The position numbers were made by a program, and so were the translations under genes. From assembly GCA_040954595.2 (NCBI GenBank), contig CM082583.2, positions 12,524,001-12,588,000 on the forward strand: a stretch of 64,000 bases of DNA. Direction: 5' to 3'. Below, piece by piece: positions 12,901 to 23,931 of the stretch (its first letter is position 1; every line of letters starts with the position of its first letter). Source of the DNA: Balanoglossus misakiensis (lineage: Eukaryota; Hemichordata). The notes beneath the pieces are model-generated. The model worked only from the letters and a program-made list of their open reading frames with translations, made no database searches and was not told where the DNA came from.

Positions 12901-13527
12901 ACTCTCTTTCAGGTTCCACCAATGGTAGACTACACCATGGATGGGAGAACATACCGCTATTTCCATGGTGATCCACTGTTTCCATTCGGATATGGTCTCT
13001 CCTACACAACTTTCCAGTACAGCAATCTGAAGGTGACTCCAACCAATGTGAAGCCATGCAATGCAGTTACAGTCAGTGTTAGTGTCCAGAATATGGGCAG
13101 TCTGTCTGGAGATGAGGTCTGTATCAAACAGCAATATTTGGAGTTTTTATTTTCATGTTTGGATCAGGTCAATGAATTTTCTCCTGAGATTATTATTTTA
13201 AATCATGGTTTTTCTATTTCTCTCTTGAATGATCACCAGGTATCACAGCTGTATCTCAGCTGGACCAATGCATCCATCCCAGTTCCCAAATGGCAACTAG
13301 TCGCTTTCAACCGTACAGAAATACAGCCAGGCAAATCCATCACCATCATCTTCACAGTCGTTCCACGCGTCATGACAGTCTACACGAATCAATGGGTGAT
13401 AGAACCTGGAACATACACTGTGTATGCAGGCGGCCAGCAGCCAAACCAGGCCACCCAAGTGCCTTCCAATGTGCTCAAGGGTCAGTTCCAAGTGACAGGG
13501 CCTACAACACCATTGTCCCAATGCTAG
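9954..13527 (+). CDS. Secreted GH3 beta-xylosidase-like glycoside hydrolase, copy 1
   Basis: Ten exons: 9954-10273, 10585-10744, 10931-11101, 11239-11330, 11472-11949, 12050-12269, 12388-12477, 12567-12775, 12913-13116 and 13240-13527. All phases agree, giving about 743 residues. The ATG at 9954 matches the paralogue and is followed by a hydrophobic signal peptide ending near VRGDFPFRN. The N-terminal GH3 domain shows LPWDERVDDLVKRLTLDEIV, GPYSWNTECL, ETYGEDPYLTGELAAAYV and the KHF motif. The expected nucleophile Asp sits in GYVISDEAAVENI. The C-terminal GH3 domain shows KTFVLLKND and GADLVVACLGTG, followed by a fibronectin III-like end (FPFGYGLSYTTFQYSN, DEVSQLYLSWTNA). Family knowledge suggests removal of terminal xylose or arabinose from plant or algal polysaccharides in the gut. 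Substrate choice cannot be read here. Intron 9 (123 bp) is open in frame. An inverted copy lies at 15257-19672. Confidence 0.93.
10836..10871. repeat. (GAT)n microsatellite in GH3 copy 1 intron 2
   Basis: About twelve near-perfect GAT/ATG triplets within the intron between exons 2 and 3. The matching intron in copy 2 (around 18050) keeps only a short CATCATC remnant. Confidence 0.85.
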
Positions 13528-13798
13528 TATGTAGTTGGGGGTAGACTCATAAGTGCAGTTTTCAATTATTAACACACTAAAAGTGGTGTTTTTGGAGTTT
13601 ATCAGGGGTGTATATAATTTTTTATTGTTCTGAGCACAGCTGAGCCAAATTACTTCCAAATAAGGAGATCAGGAAAGAAATATAGTTGGGATATAAAATA
13701 TCCATTCGTTTGAAACGGTCACACTCATTTCAAAATATTTTTTAACATAAGTAAATGTTGATAATTTTGAAAGTGTTTTATGAATATTTACATATAAT

Positions 13799-13943
13799 CC
13801 CATGATATCTTTCTTTGTTTGACGTCATCGTATACGAGTGGTTTTCGCGGAGCAGTGCAACTTCGAGCCGTAGGCGAGAAGTTGTACGACTCCGCGAAAA
13901 CCACGAGTATACGATGACGTTAAACAAAGAAAGATATCATGGG
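13799..13943. repeat. Near-perfect inverted repeat (54-nt arms)
   Basis: Arms 13799-13852 and 13890-13943 are reverse complements at about 51 of 54 positions and enclose a 37-nt centre that is itself partly self-complementary. The arms begin CCCATGATATCTTTC and include GACGTCATCGTATAC. It lies just downstream of GH3 copy 1, in the spacer of the inverted gene duplication. It resembles a foldback/MITE-type element, but no transposase is nearby. Confidence 0.85.
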
Positions 13944-13951
13944 ATTATATA

Positions 13952-14692
13952 TTTATCACATGAACAGTCTTCTTATTTTTCGTTAGAAGAGGCAGGACTA
14001 AAACAATTCAGTACCTTGCAACAATTTTCGAGCGGTGTCGTATTTTACTGAGCGGGATTATGTCCCCCAGGAGATATATGTTGGGAGATTTTATGAATGA
14101 TCAGCGATAGTTCATCATTTGCATATACGCAAATGGTGAACTATCGCTGATCATTCATAAAATCTCCCAACAAGTCGTCCCGTTGAGTTCCGTTCGCTCG
14201 AAGTTCGGCCTTACACAAATGTAATCGATTCTCTAACAATTTTACTGCAACCTGTTGCCACGTCTTATACATTTCGTTGACCGGTGCAATAGACAGGTTC
14301 AGTCGTCACGCAGAACTGGCTCGAAACAATTCCCCACACTGATTCGACTCGGAACGTACCGGACTTGCGCCTAGCCTAGGCTATGTACACCTGACCCAAA
14401 ACTTTGACAGCCACGATCGTCCATGATCGTTGCTTCGACTGTCTTCTTTCCAAATTCCACCTTTCTGTTTTGAGCTTACAAAGCGTTATTGTCATGGAAC
14501 CGTAATTTTTTTATTTCATTTCTGTATTGTAAATGCCGCGCGCTACACGTACTGTTTCTGTTTGACAACAAAGCTACGGCGAATCGGTGGAAATAGTTCC
14601 GGTTGATGACGTAACACAGGGGTGATCAGGATTTTTGATCTGTCCTGGTCTACGTCACACAGGTGGTGATCAGGGCCAGTTCATGTGATAAA
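13952..14692. mobile_element. Possible nonautonomous element with 14-bp terminal inverted repeats
   Basis: TTTATCACATGAAC at 13952-13965 is matched exactly by its reverse complement at 14679-14692. The enclosed roughly 740 bp holds a second hairpin and no recognisable ORF, as expected for a nonautonomous DNA element. No clear target-site duplication was seen, so the true ends could instead lie farther out and include the 13799-13943 hairpin. Confidence 0.4.
14080..14171. repeat. Near-perfect hairpin (43-nt arms, 6-nt loop)
   Basis: Arms 14080-14122 and 14129-14171 start with GTTGGGAGATTTTATGAATG and pair with a single mismatch around a loop of six bases. It sits within the TIR-bounded segment between the two GH3 genes. 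Confidence 0.9.
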
Positions 14693-15256
14693 GAGTATAT
14701 ACGATAATACATATTTTAAAAATAAACTACATGTACTGCATGCTTGGTGTAGACTGATTTGAGATTATGGTTTATTGACATTTACCATAATTATTTTATT
14801 GCCTAAGCAGTAACAACGCAGTTCTAAAGCTGATAAATGGAAGATGCTCGTGATGTTATGGATGCAGTCGAAAAACAAAAGCATCACACATTTTACCACT
14901 GGTGTTGAGGGTATAGTTGAAAAAACAAAAAAATCCCATGCTTTTACCACTGGAGGCTGAATGAGCGAACTTTGGGAAAACAAAAACATATACACGTAAC
15001 AGAATCAACAAACAACAAGCATTTCAATCAGCTTCTATTTATTTAATAACTTACACCAACAAAGTAGCAAAAAACCCCAAATAAATGTTACACCCTATAA
15101 TGTATTTCAATAAAATATAAAATTGAAAGTTTCTGAATTCATTAAAAACACTGTGACATAAATGGCTATTTTACACCCGTGAAAAAACACCCCTTTTTGT
15201 GTGTTAATAATTGAAAACTGCACTAATGAGTCTACCCCTCAACTCAATGTAAAATA
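14693..15256. other. Intergenic spacer between convergent GH3 genes
   Basis: No gene is seen. The minus strand carries an AATAAA at 15043-15038 about 210 nt beyond the copy 2 stop, a plausible polyadenylation signal. About 75 bp after the stop codon are still homologous to the region after the copy 1 stop (the shared phrase GCAGTTTTCAATTATTAACA), marking the edge of the duplicated segment. Confidence 0.5.
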
Positions 15257-18200
15257 CTAGCATTGGGACAATGGTGTTGTAGCCCCTGTCACTTGGAACT
15301 GACCCTTGAGCACATTGGAAGGCACTTGGGTGGCCTGGTTTGGCTGTTGGCCGCCTGCATACACAGTGTATGTTCCAGGTTCTATCACCCATTGATTCGT
15401 GTAGACTGCCATGACGCGTGGAACGACTGTGAAGATGATGGTGATGGATTTGCCTGGCTGTATTTCTGTACGGTTGAAAGCGACTAGTTGCCATTTGGGA
15501 ACTGGGATGGATGCATTGGTCCAGCTGAGATACAGCTGTGATACCTGGTGATCATTCAAGACAGAAATAGAAAAACATTGATTTAAAATTTTAATCTCAG
15601 GAGAAAATTCATTGACCTGATCAAAACATGAAAATAAAAACTCCAAATATTGCTGTTTGATACAGACCTCATCTCCAGACAGACTGCCTATATTCTGGAC
15701 ACTAACACTGACTGTAACTGCATTGCATGGCTTCACATTGGTTGGAGTCACCTTCAGATTGCTGTACTGGAAAGTTGTGTAGGAGAGACCGTATCCGAAT
15801 GGAAACAGTGGATCACCATGGAAATAGCGGTATGTTCTCCCATCCATGGTGTAGTCTACCATTGGTGGAACCTGAAAGAGAGTTATGCTTGCTTTTTATT
15901 CAAGGAGCTTTCTCCAATTTCAATCGGCAAAAATGTTGATAGTCAGGCATGTTTGGGCCACTCAAGAAATGTACCGGTAGATACAAAGACATTGATAAAA
16001 ATTTTGGCATTTACCTGATCCATGGATTTGGGCCATGTCATTGGAAGTCGACCTGCAGGATTAGCACCTTTCTTGTTGACAAACATATTGTACAAAGCTG
16101 TACCAGTGGATTGGGCTGGGAAGAAACATTCCACAATGACAGGCACTGCAGTGTTATTCACAGCCCACGATATGTCCAGTGGTCCAGCATTGAAGAGCAG
16201 CAGTAGAACTGGCTTGCCATTGGCTGGGAAGGGAAAAAAGGACAATCATATCAGATTGGTTGACCCTATCAAAGAAACTTTCATCCAGTGTGGTGCAGTG
16301 TAGTGTAGTAATTACTCACCAAATTTGACGGCGTCTTGCAGTAAGGTGAGTTGTTGTCCAGGTAGTGTTAAGTCAGATCTGTCATTGCCTTCACTTTCAA
16401 CATCACCACCTTCAAATGAACAACCAGGTACATGATTATAACCTCTTTCAGAGGTCTGACATGTCAAAAATAACTGCATATGGGCCAGGGCACTTTTCAC
16501 ATAGAGATACACAGGAATCTATAGTACCCTGGTAAATGCATGAATGTGTGTTTGAAGTTACCTGTGCCAAGACAAACAACTACCAGATCTGCACCAGTGA
16601 TGGCATCTTGGATTGTCTTGTGATCATAGGATGTACATTCTGCCGATGAACAGCCTGCTGCAAACTTTGTCTTGGATGCCAACGGGGACAGACCATAGCG
16701 TGGAGTCACAGTCAGGTTACTCACGTCTGGTGCGTATGTACCATACAGATCTTCTGCGTTGTCTGCAAACGGACCAACAACCTGATAAAGAAGAACACAG
16801 CGTGGATTGTACTTTGGGGATGATAGGCATTCCCTCAGGGAACAGTCCTATGCTGTTGCCCTTACAGCCAATCACAAAACACGATATACTGATTCGTAGC
16901 AAACTGTACTTACAGCCAGAGTATCAACTTGACCTTTTATTGGAAGAAAACTCTGATCATTTTTCAGCAAGACAAAAGTCTTCTCCGCAGCACGGAGGGC
17001 AATTTCTTGATGCCTTGGATTCTCAATCACAGACAGATCCAATTTCGTGTAGGGATTCATGTCTGGCGGATCAAACTCTCCCAGTCGCATTCTGGTATAA
17101 AACAATGGTTTCACTCTCTCCACTACTGTTTCCATGGTGATATTGCCCTGCTTGACAGCTTCCCCGATTCTCATGAAAGTGTTATCGCTCAGAGCGCGAG
17201 ACAGCTCCAGGTTGAGGCCGCTGTTGACCGTTGCTATGGCGGTCTCCAGCATGTTCTCAGTGTAGTGATGGTCGTTCTGAATTCTTTCCACAGCTGACTG
17301 ATCACTGATGATGTAACCATGAAAATTCCATTCCTTTCTCAAGATGTCTGTCAGGAGTTTCTTGTTCGCACATGCTGGTATACCATTGATGCTGTGAACA
17401 AAACATAAAAATGATACAGTGAAAACTTATTAACCTGTCTATAAAGACCAGGGGAAATGGTGTTGATCCTCACAGGGTAACCACACTGCTCTGGTATATT
17501 CCCTACTAGTATGTTTAGGCAACAGAGAGCTGAACTCTATAGTGATAAGATAGTCAAGGCAGCTGTATTGAAGCTGATGTAGACTACCTGTTGTAGCTGC
17601 ACATCAGACTGTAGGTTCCAGCTTTCACACATTCATGAAAGGCAGGCAGAAACGTCATCCTCCAATCCCTTTCAGAAACCTGTCAGTGAAATGAGAAATA
17701 TGAAAGGGATCTGTCATTTTGAAGATGTCTGGCTTAGATTGTTCAATCCTGGTCTTCTCTGTTGAAAGTGTGCTAGATTCACAGATATTTAAACTCCAAA
17801 ATCAGCAATGTGTTAGTTGAGTTCTGCAATTAACTTTACACTACCTTTGCATCAAATGAAAACCTCAGAGTTGGAATATTTTCAGGACCGGCATAGACAT
17901 CAAAGTGTTTGCATCCAGCGTTGGCTGTGATGTAACGGGGATGGCTTCCCTGAAGACCTGTTACATAGGCTGCTGCTAACTCTCCTGTCAAATATGGGTC
18001 TTCTCCATAAGTTTCCTAATAAAGACAGATTTGAAGTGGCAGATGACATCGTCATCATCACTGAAACCTTAGGAATTATGATACCAAAACTTTTTTCTGG
18101 TCTTTCCTAAATAATCTTTATTACATATGATCCCTCATTGACAAGATTTACCTGGTTCCTGCCCCATAGTGGATGTCTGGCTATATTAATGACAGGACTG

Positions 18201-19672
18201 AAACAACTCAGGCCTTTGTGGTCTCCATATTGTTTTTCTTTGACAAAATAGTTGTATTTGGCTCTGACTTCAAAGGCTGTTGCATTAGCTACCACTGCAA
18301 TCAATCCAGCACTGAGAATGAAGAAGATGACATCAAGCATTTAAAGTTAGACAGTTATAATAGAGCTTCTTCCAGCAGGAAATATTGTACAATTTCTTTT
18401 GTCCAGGGTTTGTATTTTGGTCCTCATATGTGACCTAATCTCATATGAGTTGTGAATCATATCTGGTACATTAAGTTTACCAGCGCAGACAAAACTTTCC
18501 ATGGATTGCCGTGTGCATCCCTTACAAATCACAAGACCACTGTCTGCCAGACTTCATTCATTCTTTCATCATCAGACTACCACATGACTGACCAGTATTG
18601 TTGTTTGTCCATTCACAGACCCTCACATGATAGTACATCATGTGATGGCGATCTTTTGTGTGGATGACCGCCGGGGGATGACCCTCAAACAAAAGATGTT
18701 TTGAATAGAATATACACTTTCCCTGGATGCCTGCCGAAGGACGTCAACAATACATAATGTACTGTATTTTGCTGCGCATATCAAACCTATACATTTTGCC
18801 ATACATCGACAACTTTTAAAGTTGTAAAATTAAGTTAATGCATCATGTACACGTACAGTGCGCGTACTCACAGTCACATACATTCTGTTATAAATTTCGT
18901 ATTTTTGTCACTGCATACGCAAGCTGCCCTGGTTTATTAACATTTGACATCACGACCAGGCTGTTCATCACAATCACATGATGTTTACAGAATATTCCGC
19001 AATCTGTGACCTGCCACTGCGCAACAATGACAGCTGACGATCACGCGACAAAACAGTGGCAGCTAGATGCATGCTCATGGCCAGGCTCTCACGATCCCTC
19101 AACCGTGTATCCATACAGGAGATTTTGCTAACAGCAAATCCTTGAAATGTCCATGGTGCTGTTTAAAGCATTCCCGTGGAACGCAAATGAAAGTAAACTT
19201 CTCCGGACGTGGTGGAAAAGTTGCCATGGTGATGGCGACACGACTTCATTGATGCGGCTCGCAAAGACACAAAGCGAACGACTGGAAAAGTGCAAAGTAG
19301 AAAGTGAGGAAAAGCTGTCAGTACCCATTTACCACAAATAAACACTTACTCAAACGCAGCCGCCATCCCAATTGACTGCGGGAAAGATGTCGTAACTCCC
19401 GCGCGTGCATCACCATGGAGACACTCCGTGTTCCAAGAGTAAGGACCGATGCCCAGCCGCTCGATGGGCGGGGCTGGTCCGTTACCCTCCGTACCACCAC
19501 GAGCCATTTGCAAGATGATTTCGTCCAATGTCAGTCGCTTGACCAGGTCGTCCACCCTTTCGTTCCATGGCAGGGATGTGTTGCGGAACGGAAAGTCAGC
19601 GCCGACACTCAAAACCCAACACAGACACGCGGAATAAGCTAGCAGAACACCTTTCTGCCACGAAAGCGCCAT
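15257..19672 (-). CDS. Secreted GH3 beta-xylosidase-like glycoside hydrolase, copy 2 (inverted paralogue)
   Basis: Ten exons on the minus strand: 19672-19350, 18311-18152, 18015-17845, 17679-17588, 17391-16914, 16781-16562, 16409-16320, 16223-16015, 15871-15668 and 15544-15257. Every exon from 2 to 10 has exactly the length of its copy 1 counterpart. Product about 744 residues, with a signal peptide ending near SVGADFPFRN. A further in-frame ATG exists at 19729, but the paralogue supports 19672. The nucleophile Asp is kept (GYIISDQSAVERI), as are the KHF region and the GH3 C-terminal domains. Differences cluster in the leader, around the active-site loop and in exon 7 (GGDVESEGNDRSDLTL), while the last exon is almost identical to copy 1. 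Intron 1 is 1.04 kb here against 0.31 kb in copy 1. The gene appears intact. A divergent active-site loop could mean a different substrate, which is inference. Confidence 0.93.
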
Positions 19673-19701
19673 TTTGGAACCCCCACTTCTTGACGGGTGG
19701 A

Positions 19702-19709
19702 CTTTTATA
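19702..19709 (-). promoter_or_regulatory. Candidate TATA box (TATAAAAG) of GH3 copy 2
   Basis: TATAAAAG reads on the minus strand 30-37 nt before the chosen ATG at 19672. If used, the 5' UTR would be only a few bases long. Copy 1 lacks a clear counterpart, so the copies may be regulated differently. Confidence 0.4.
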
Positions 19710-20204
19710 CTCAATCTAATGACTGTCATGTGCTCCTGACAGGTATGGGAGGTACAATAGCGCTATACAGAGGTTGATATATAGAGTTCAAATGGCCCTG
19801 AACTCGTTGGCCTGGCAACAGCTGCCACCATTCGCGGTCACTCAATACAATGCATATTCGCACCGCAACATTTGTGTCACGTGTCCTTCAGCTATTTCTG
19901 GGAATACTGGCAATGTTGGCTAATCTTTGATAATGGAAGCCTAAAAAAGTCGATGACTCTGCAGCTGTAAGGTCAAGTGGTTGGTTGGTTTGTTGAAAAT
20001 CAACAACAGCATATTTCAGCGACCACCGTACTTTCCGTCATTTTGCGCACACATACACAGGCATAGGCCTACACACACTCCAGAGTATATTTACCTGATT
20101 TTATTTTATTTTAAGACAAGTAATGAAAATGACACACGAAAGATAAAGTCATGAGTCGGTGAAACAATGCAACCAGCCTCTGTGTGTGCACATATGCAAA
20201 GCGC
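19710..20204. other. Intergenic region, GH3 copy 2 promoter and SLC27A 3' end
   Basis: No gene was found. On the minus strand two overlapping AATAAA signals (20110-20105 and 20105-20100) lie about 100 nt after the SLC27A stop and probably end that transcript. The remainder would hold the upstream promoter of GH3 copy 2. Confidence 0.5.
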
Positions 20205-23200
20205 CTAGATTTTTGCATTGCCGGCTAGAATATCATCATATACGACTGTGTTCAAGGGCACAAACGTTTTGAGACCCACATCCATGAAGTACAGCGGGTC
20301 GTCTACCACGCGCGGGTCGAAACCATCTTTGACCAGGTGCGTCTTTGTATATTTGTAGGTGCCAGTGGTGGCCATTTCATGCTTTATGCGGACGAACTTC
20401 GGACATGCGTACGAAGGCAGCGACGTTGTCAGATGAGTGTAGAACTTTTTGAAGTCAAAGTTGTCTTCGTCTTCCATCACAACCGCCACCATCCCTGCAC
20501 GACCTTCTTGTCCTGTGGAAAGAAACTAGCAATTATAGTTTGTTCAGCCTGGTGAAATGACAAATTTCTAAGCTTGGATATGTTCACGATACACCTACAT
20601 GTCCATAACCTATACTTACCCGGCACTGAAACACCGTATACATTAGCTTCTTGTATTCCCTTAAAGGCAAACACCGCCTGAGATACTTCCGTGGTCGCGA
20701 CGTTTTCTCCCTTCCACCTTTAAAGACACGAAACAAGAGATTGGCACAGGTGATCACGTTGCCGGATTGGGGCAGTCAAAACGACCAAGAAGAATTTGTT
20801 AAGGGGGCAGCGCCAACAAACCTGAAAGTATCGCCTAGGCGGTCGATGAAGTACACGTAGTAATCTTCATCTAGGATAAAGATGTCACCAGTGTTGAAGT
20901 ACACGTCACCATCCTTGAAAACGTTCCTGACCCTCTTTTTCTCTGTCAATTCTTCGCGACCTTTGTAGCCCGAAAATTCCACACGCTTGTTGATCACGCC
21001 TAACAGAAGTCCGGGCTGGCCTATATTAATTAGTTAAAGGGATAACGAGAAACCGTAGTTACTAATATTTTTCCGGTAATTTTATTCTGCAAAGCGACTG
21101 CGGCTTCTAAAACACCCGACCCAGCATTCTCCTAGTTATTAAGTACATGTAATGTATTTAGAAATCAATACTTAAAGGCCTACCAATTTTCACGGGAATA
21201 CATCTTCCGTCGCTTCCCCTGACCGGTTCTGCTTTGTCGAAATCATACTTGACTAACTGAAATCCAATAAGTTTCTGAAAACAAGAACACACCAAACCAT
21301 ATCACACCATACCCCATCTCGTCTCATTATAGTCGTAACATCTCGCCACAGAAACCCCCAACTGGGAAATTCAATGTTTTGATTCACACAGGCCTCCTAC
21401 CTTCAGCAACGGCGAAAATCTCCCACACGCGCCGACTTTGCCGTCCGGATTTACGCAGAGCAGTGTACCGTCAGTTGAACCATAAAACTCGCCAAGGTGA
21501 GGAATCTTGAACCGTTTCACGAAGTCGGCCCAGATTTCCGGGCGAAGTCCACTACCAATGGCCATACGTACTTTATTGTCCGTTTCCCCTTCAACCTGTC
21601 GGGATTGTAAAACGTGAATGAACATAAAACGGGTCAGAAATCTGCGTAGATATCGCTACAATGCAGGTTCTGTGTCGGGTAAAAGTGAGAGATGACAAAG
21701 GTAAAGGGACGAAAAGCCCTAAAAAGTTCTCTTCGAATATATAAGTTTGACAGACCTTTGGCTGAGCCAGAAGATAACGACACATTTCACCAACATAGTA
21801 AATGACAGTGACGTTGTGTTCACGAACAGCCCGCCAGAAGCGCGTGGCCGAAAACTTGGGAGCAAGAACTGTAGTTGCACCTGTTGGGGAAAAACAGAAC
21901 GAAATAGCCTCATTCACCCAAAGAAAACCAGTATGTAGTCACAAACATTATCATGGAACCCATCCCGACCCCCCATATAAATCGGACGAATGCCTGTATG
22001 AATTTTGAATTTCTTCACATCGTTGGACTCATCACCATGCCACGATGACGTCAAAGGGCTCGAGGGTCTTACCTAGACAGAGACCGCCGCAGAGACCAAC
22101 CTGGAATGCCGCAGAGTGATACAACGGCATGGTGATGTACAGCACATCGTTCTCGGTGAGTCGGTAGATATACTGAGCTATAAGACCGCTACCAATCACT
22201 CGAAGATGCGATATCCTTGCGGGTTTGGGCAAACCTGTGGAGAAAGCGTATTCGACATGGTCGGAACTACTTCCTGACGGTAACGGTAACTTAAGTTCTC
22301 TTTTTTTACTGAAAAACAAGCGACTGAATGTTAATGCATTTTCATAGAAGATATCCACAAAACAGAATCCCCCCAGGGCAAAGAAACTGACCAGCCCCTT
22401 AGCCAAGAAACGGTCTTTCCGTGGCCAAGCCTTTTAACACAAACGAATTTTTTTGACGTTTACCTGTTGTACCCGAAGTAAATATATAGAGAGCGTCATC
22501 TTTTGGCTTGGACATCTTTCGTTTCTCTCTCGACACTGGGTCAGTGTTGGCGACACCAACATCTGAAGTGACGTCTGTGAATTTGCATTGTTTGTCGGTA
22601 CGCCGTCCATGCCTCCAGACTTGGATTCCATTGTCTTCAAGGTGGTTTGAAATTTCTTCAATTGCGTGAAGTAGATCGTCCCCTGCCAGGGTTAAAAAAA
22701 ATCAACGCGATTTGTTCCCAGACTGTCTAGTACCTCCATGGTCTGGCTTACAGCAATGATTGCAAGCCCGTGTATTATCTTAATTCCCGACTTTATACTC
22801 GCTCTTAGCCAAGCATCCGCCACGTATGTTATAACATGTAATGGTGGATACTAGACTAACTCTTGGATCACTTACCTTCCCCTACGACGATAACTCTGGC
22901 GTCGACAGCGGCCAGGCAGTGAATCAAGGACTTGCCGCGCAGGTTGTAATTCAGGAATGCACAGGTGACCCCCAACTTGGCCAAACCTAGCCACGCGCAG
23001 ACGAAAAACGGCTCGTTGTACATGAACAGGGCCACGGTGTCACCAAACCGCAGACCCTTTCCGTCGGCGTAGTTTGCGAACTGGTTGGAACGGACGTCTA
23101 CTTCTTGATAGGTGTGGAGCTGACCTTCGAAAACCAGGCAAGGTTTGTCCGGATTCTGCTTTGCAGACTTGAGAAACACATCGACAAAGGTACCCGAATC

Positions 23201-23344
23201 CGACCATCGTCTGAGGCGTATGGCCAAGGCCAAATAGGCGCCCAGGGAACGGATGTCGAAAGTTAACCACGGGTAGCAGAAACGCACGAGCGTCGCAACG
23301 ACGACCAGAAGTGCGACGATCACATACCCGACGCCGACGTCCAT
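20205..23344 (-). CDS. SLC27A: Long-chain fatty acid transport protein / very-long-chain acyl-CoA synthetase (SLC27A family)
   Basis: Nine exons: 23344-22876, 22682-22464, 22234-22073, 21880-21756, 21595-21401, 21274-21184, 21020-20822, 20717-20620 and 20512-20205, in phase, giving about 621 residues as usual for the family. A hydrophobic N-terminal segment ([16 protein letters not shown]) anchors it to membrane. The AMP-binding signature [18 protein letters not shown] spans exons 2-3. [16 protein letters not shown] follows, then the FATP motif GEFYGSTDG in exon 5. YFNTGDIF and [20 protein letters not shown] mark the C-terminal adenylation subdomain. The protein should activate long or very long chain fatty acids with ATP and CoA at the ER or plasma membrane, coupling uptake to esterification. 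The motifs fit the SLC27A2/A6 side, but the subtype is not settled. It is complete, with no frameshift. Confidence 0.95.
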
Positions 23345-23931
23345 GTTTTAGATGCAGGCTGGCCTAAATGTGACCGTGTCTGTTGTCGGGGATCTAATTA
23401 CGCGTTCAGTACACGTGTATTCAGGATGGAAGGTCCTTAGTGGCTGTCCTTGAAAAAGGCCGGGGTGAGGGTGCAAAGATCAGATTATGATTAGACGAAG
23501 CCCCAAAACGCCGTCCAACCTGACTGTGCGGCACCATAACCCGCTTTTTAACATGCTATTTTTGAAAACTTAACTAGAAAGTTAAAAATATCCTGCCCAT
23601 CTGGGATCTTTGATGACCTGAGGGCACACGTTAAACTCGTTAGTTCTCTGAAGACTCACTTTTCTTGTCGCTGAAAGAAAATTTGTTCTGATTTTTTAAT
23701 CAAACCGTAGTTATGTAACACTTTCTGTAAAAATATTCTTTCTGCTGCGTCGTTCACATTTGACCTCCCTTTTATGGAGGCATTGCAAGTCATCACCGCA
23801 TTCATAAAGAAACACTCTCTGAATTAGTACTTATGTACATTCAATTTTTATTGACATCCGTTCATTGATAATTGATAAACTACAAGCCATGCAACTTTCT
23901 CAGACTGAGAACATTATGTATGGAACTCGTC
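23345..23931. other. Intergenic region, SLC27A promoter and astacin-kringle A 3' end
   Basis: No gene is seen. A minus-strand AATAAA at 23852-23847, about 80 nt past the stop at 23932, is the likely polyadenylation signal of astacin-kringle gene A. The SLC27A promoter should lie just right of 23344. Confidence 0.5.

Noticed and set aside
13290-13544. Overlapping alternative frames inside the last GH3 exons (also on the opposite strand and in copy 2)
   Set aside because: They are shadows of the conserved GH3 frame. They mirror in both copies only because the exons are nearly identical.
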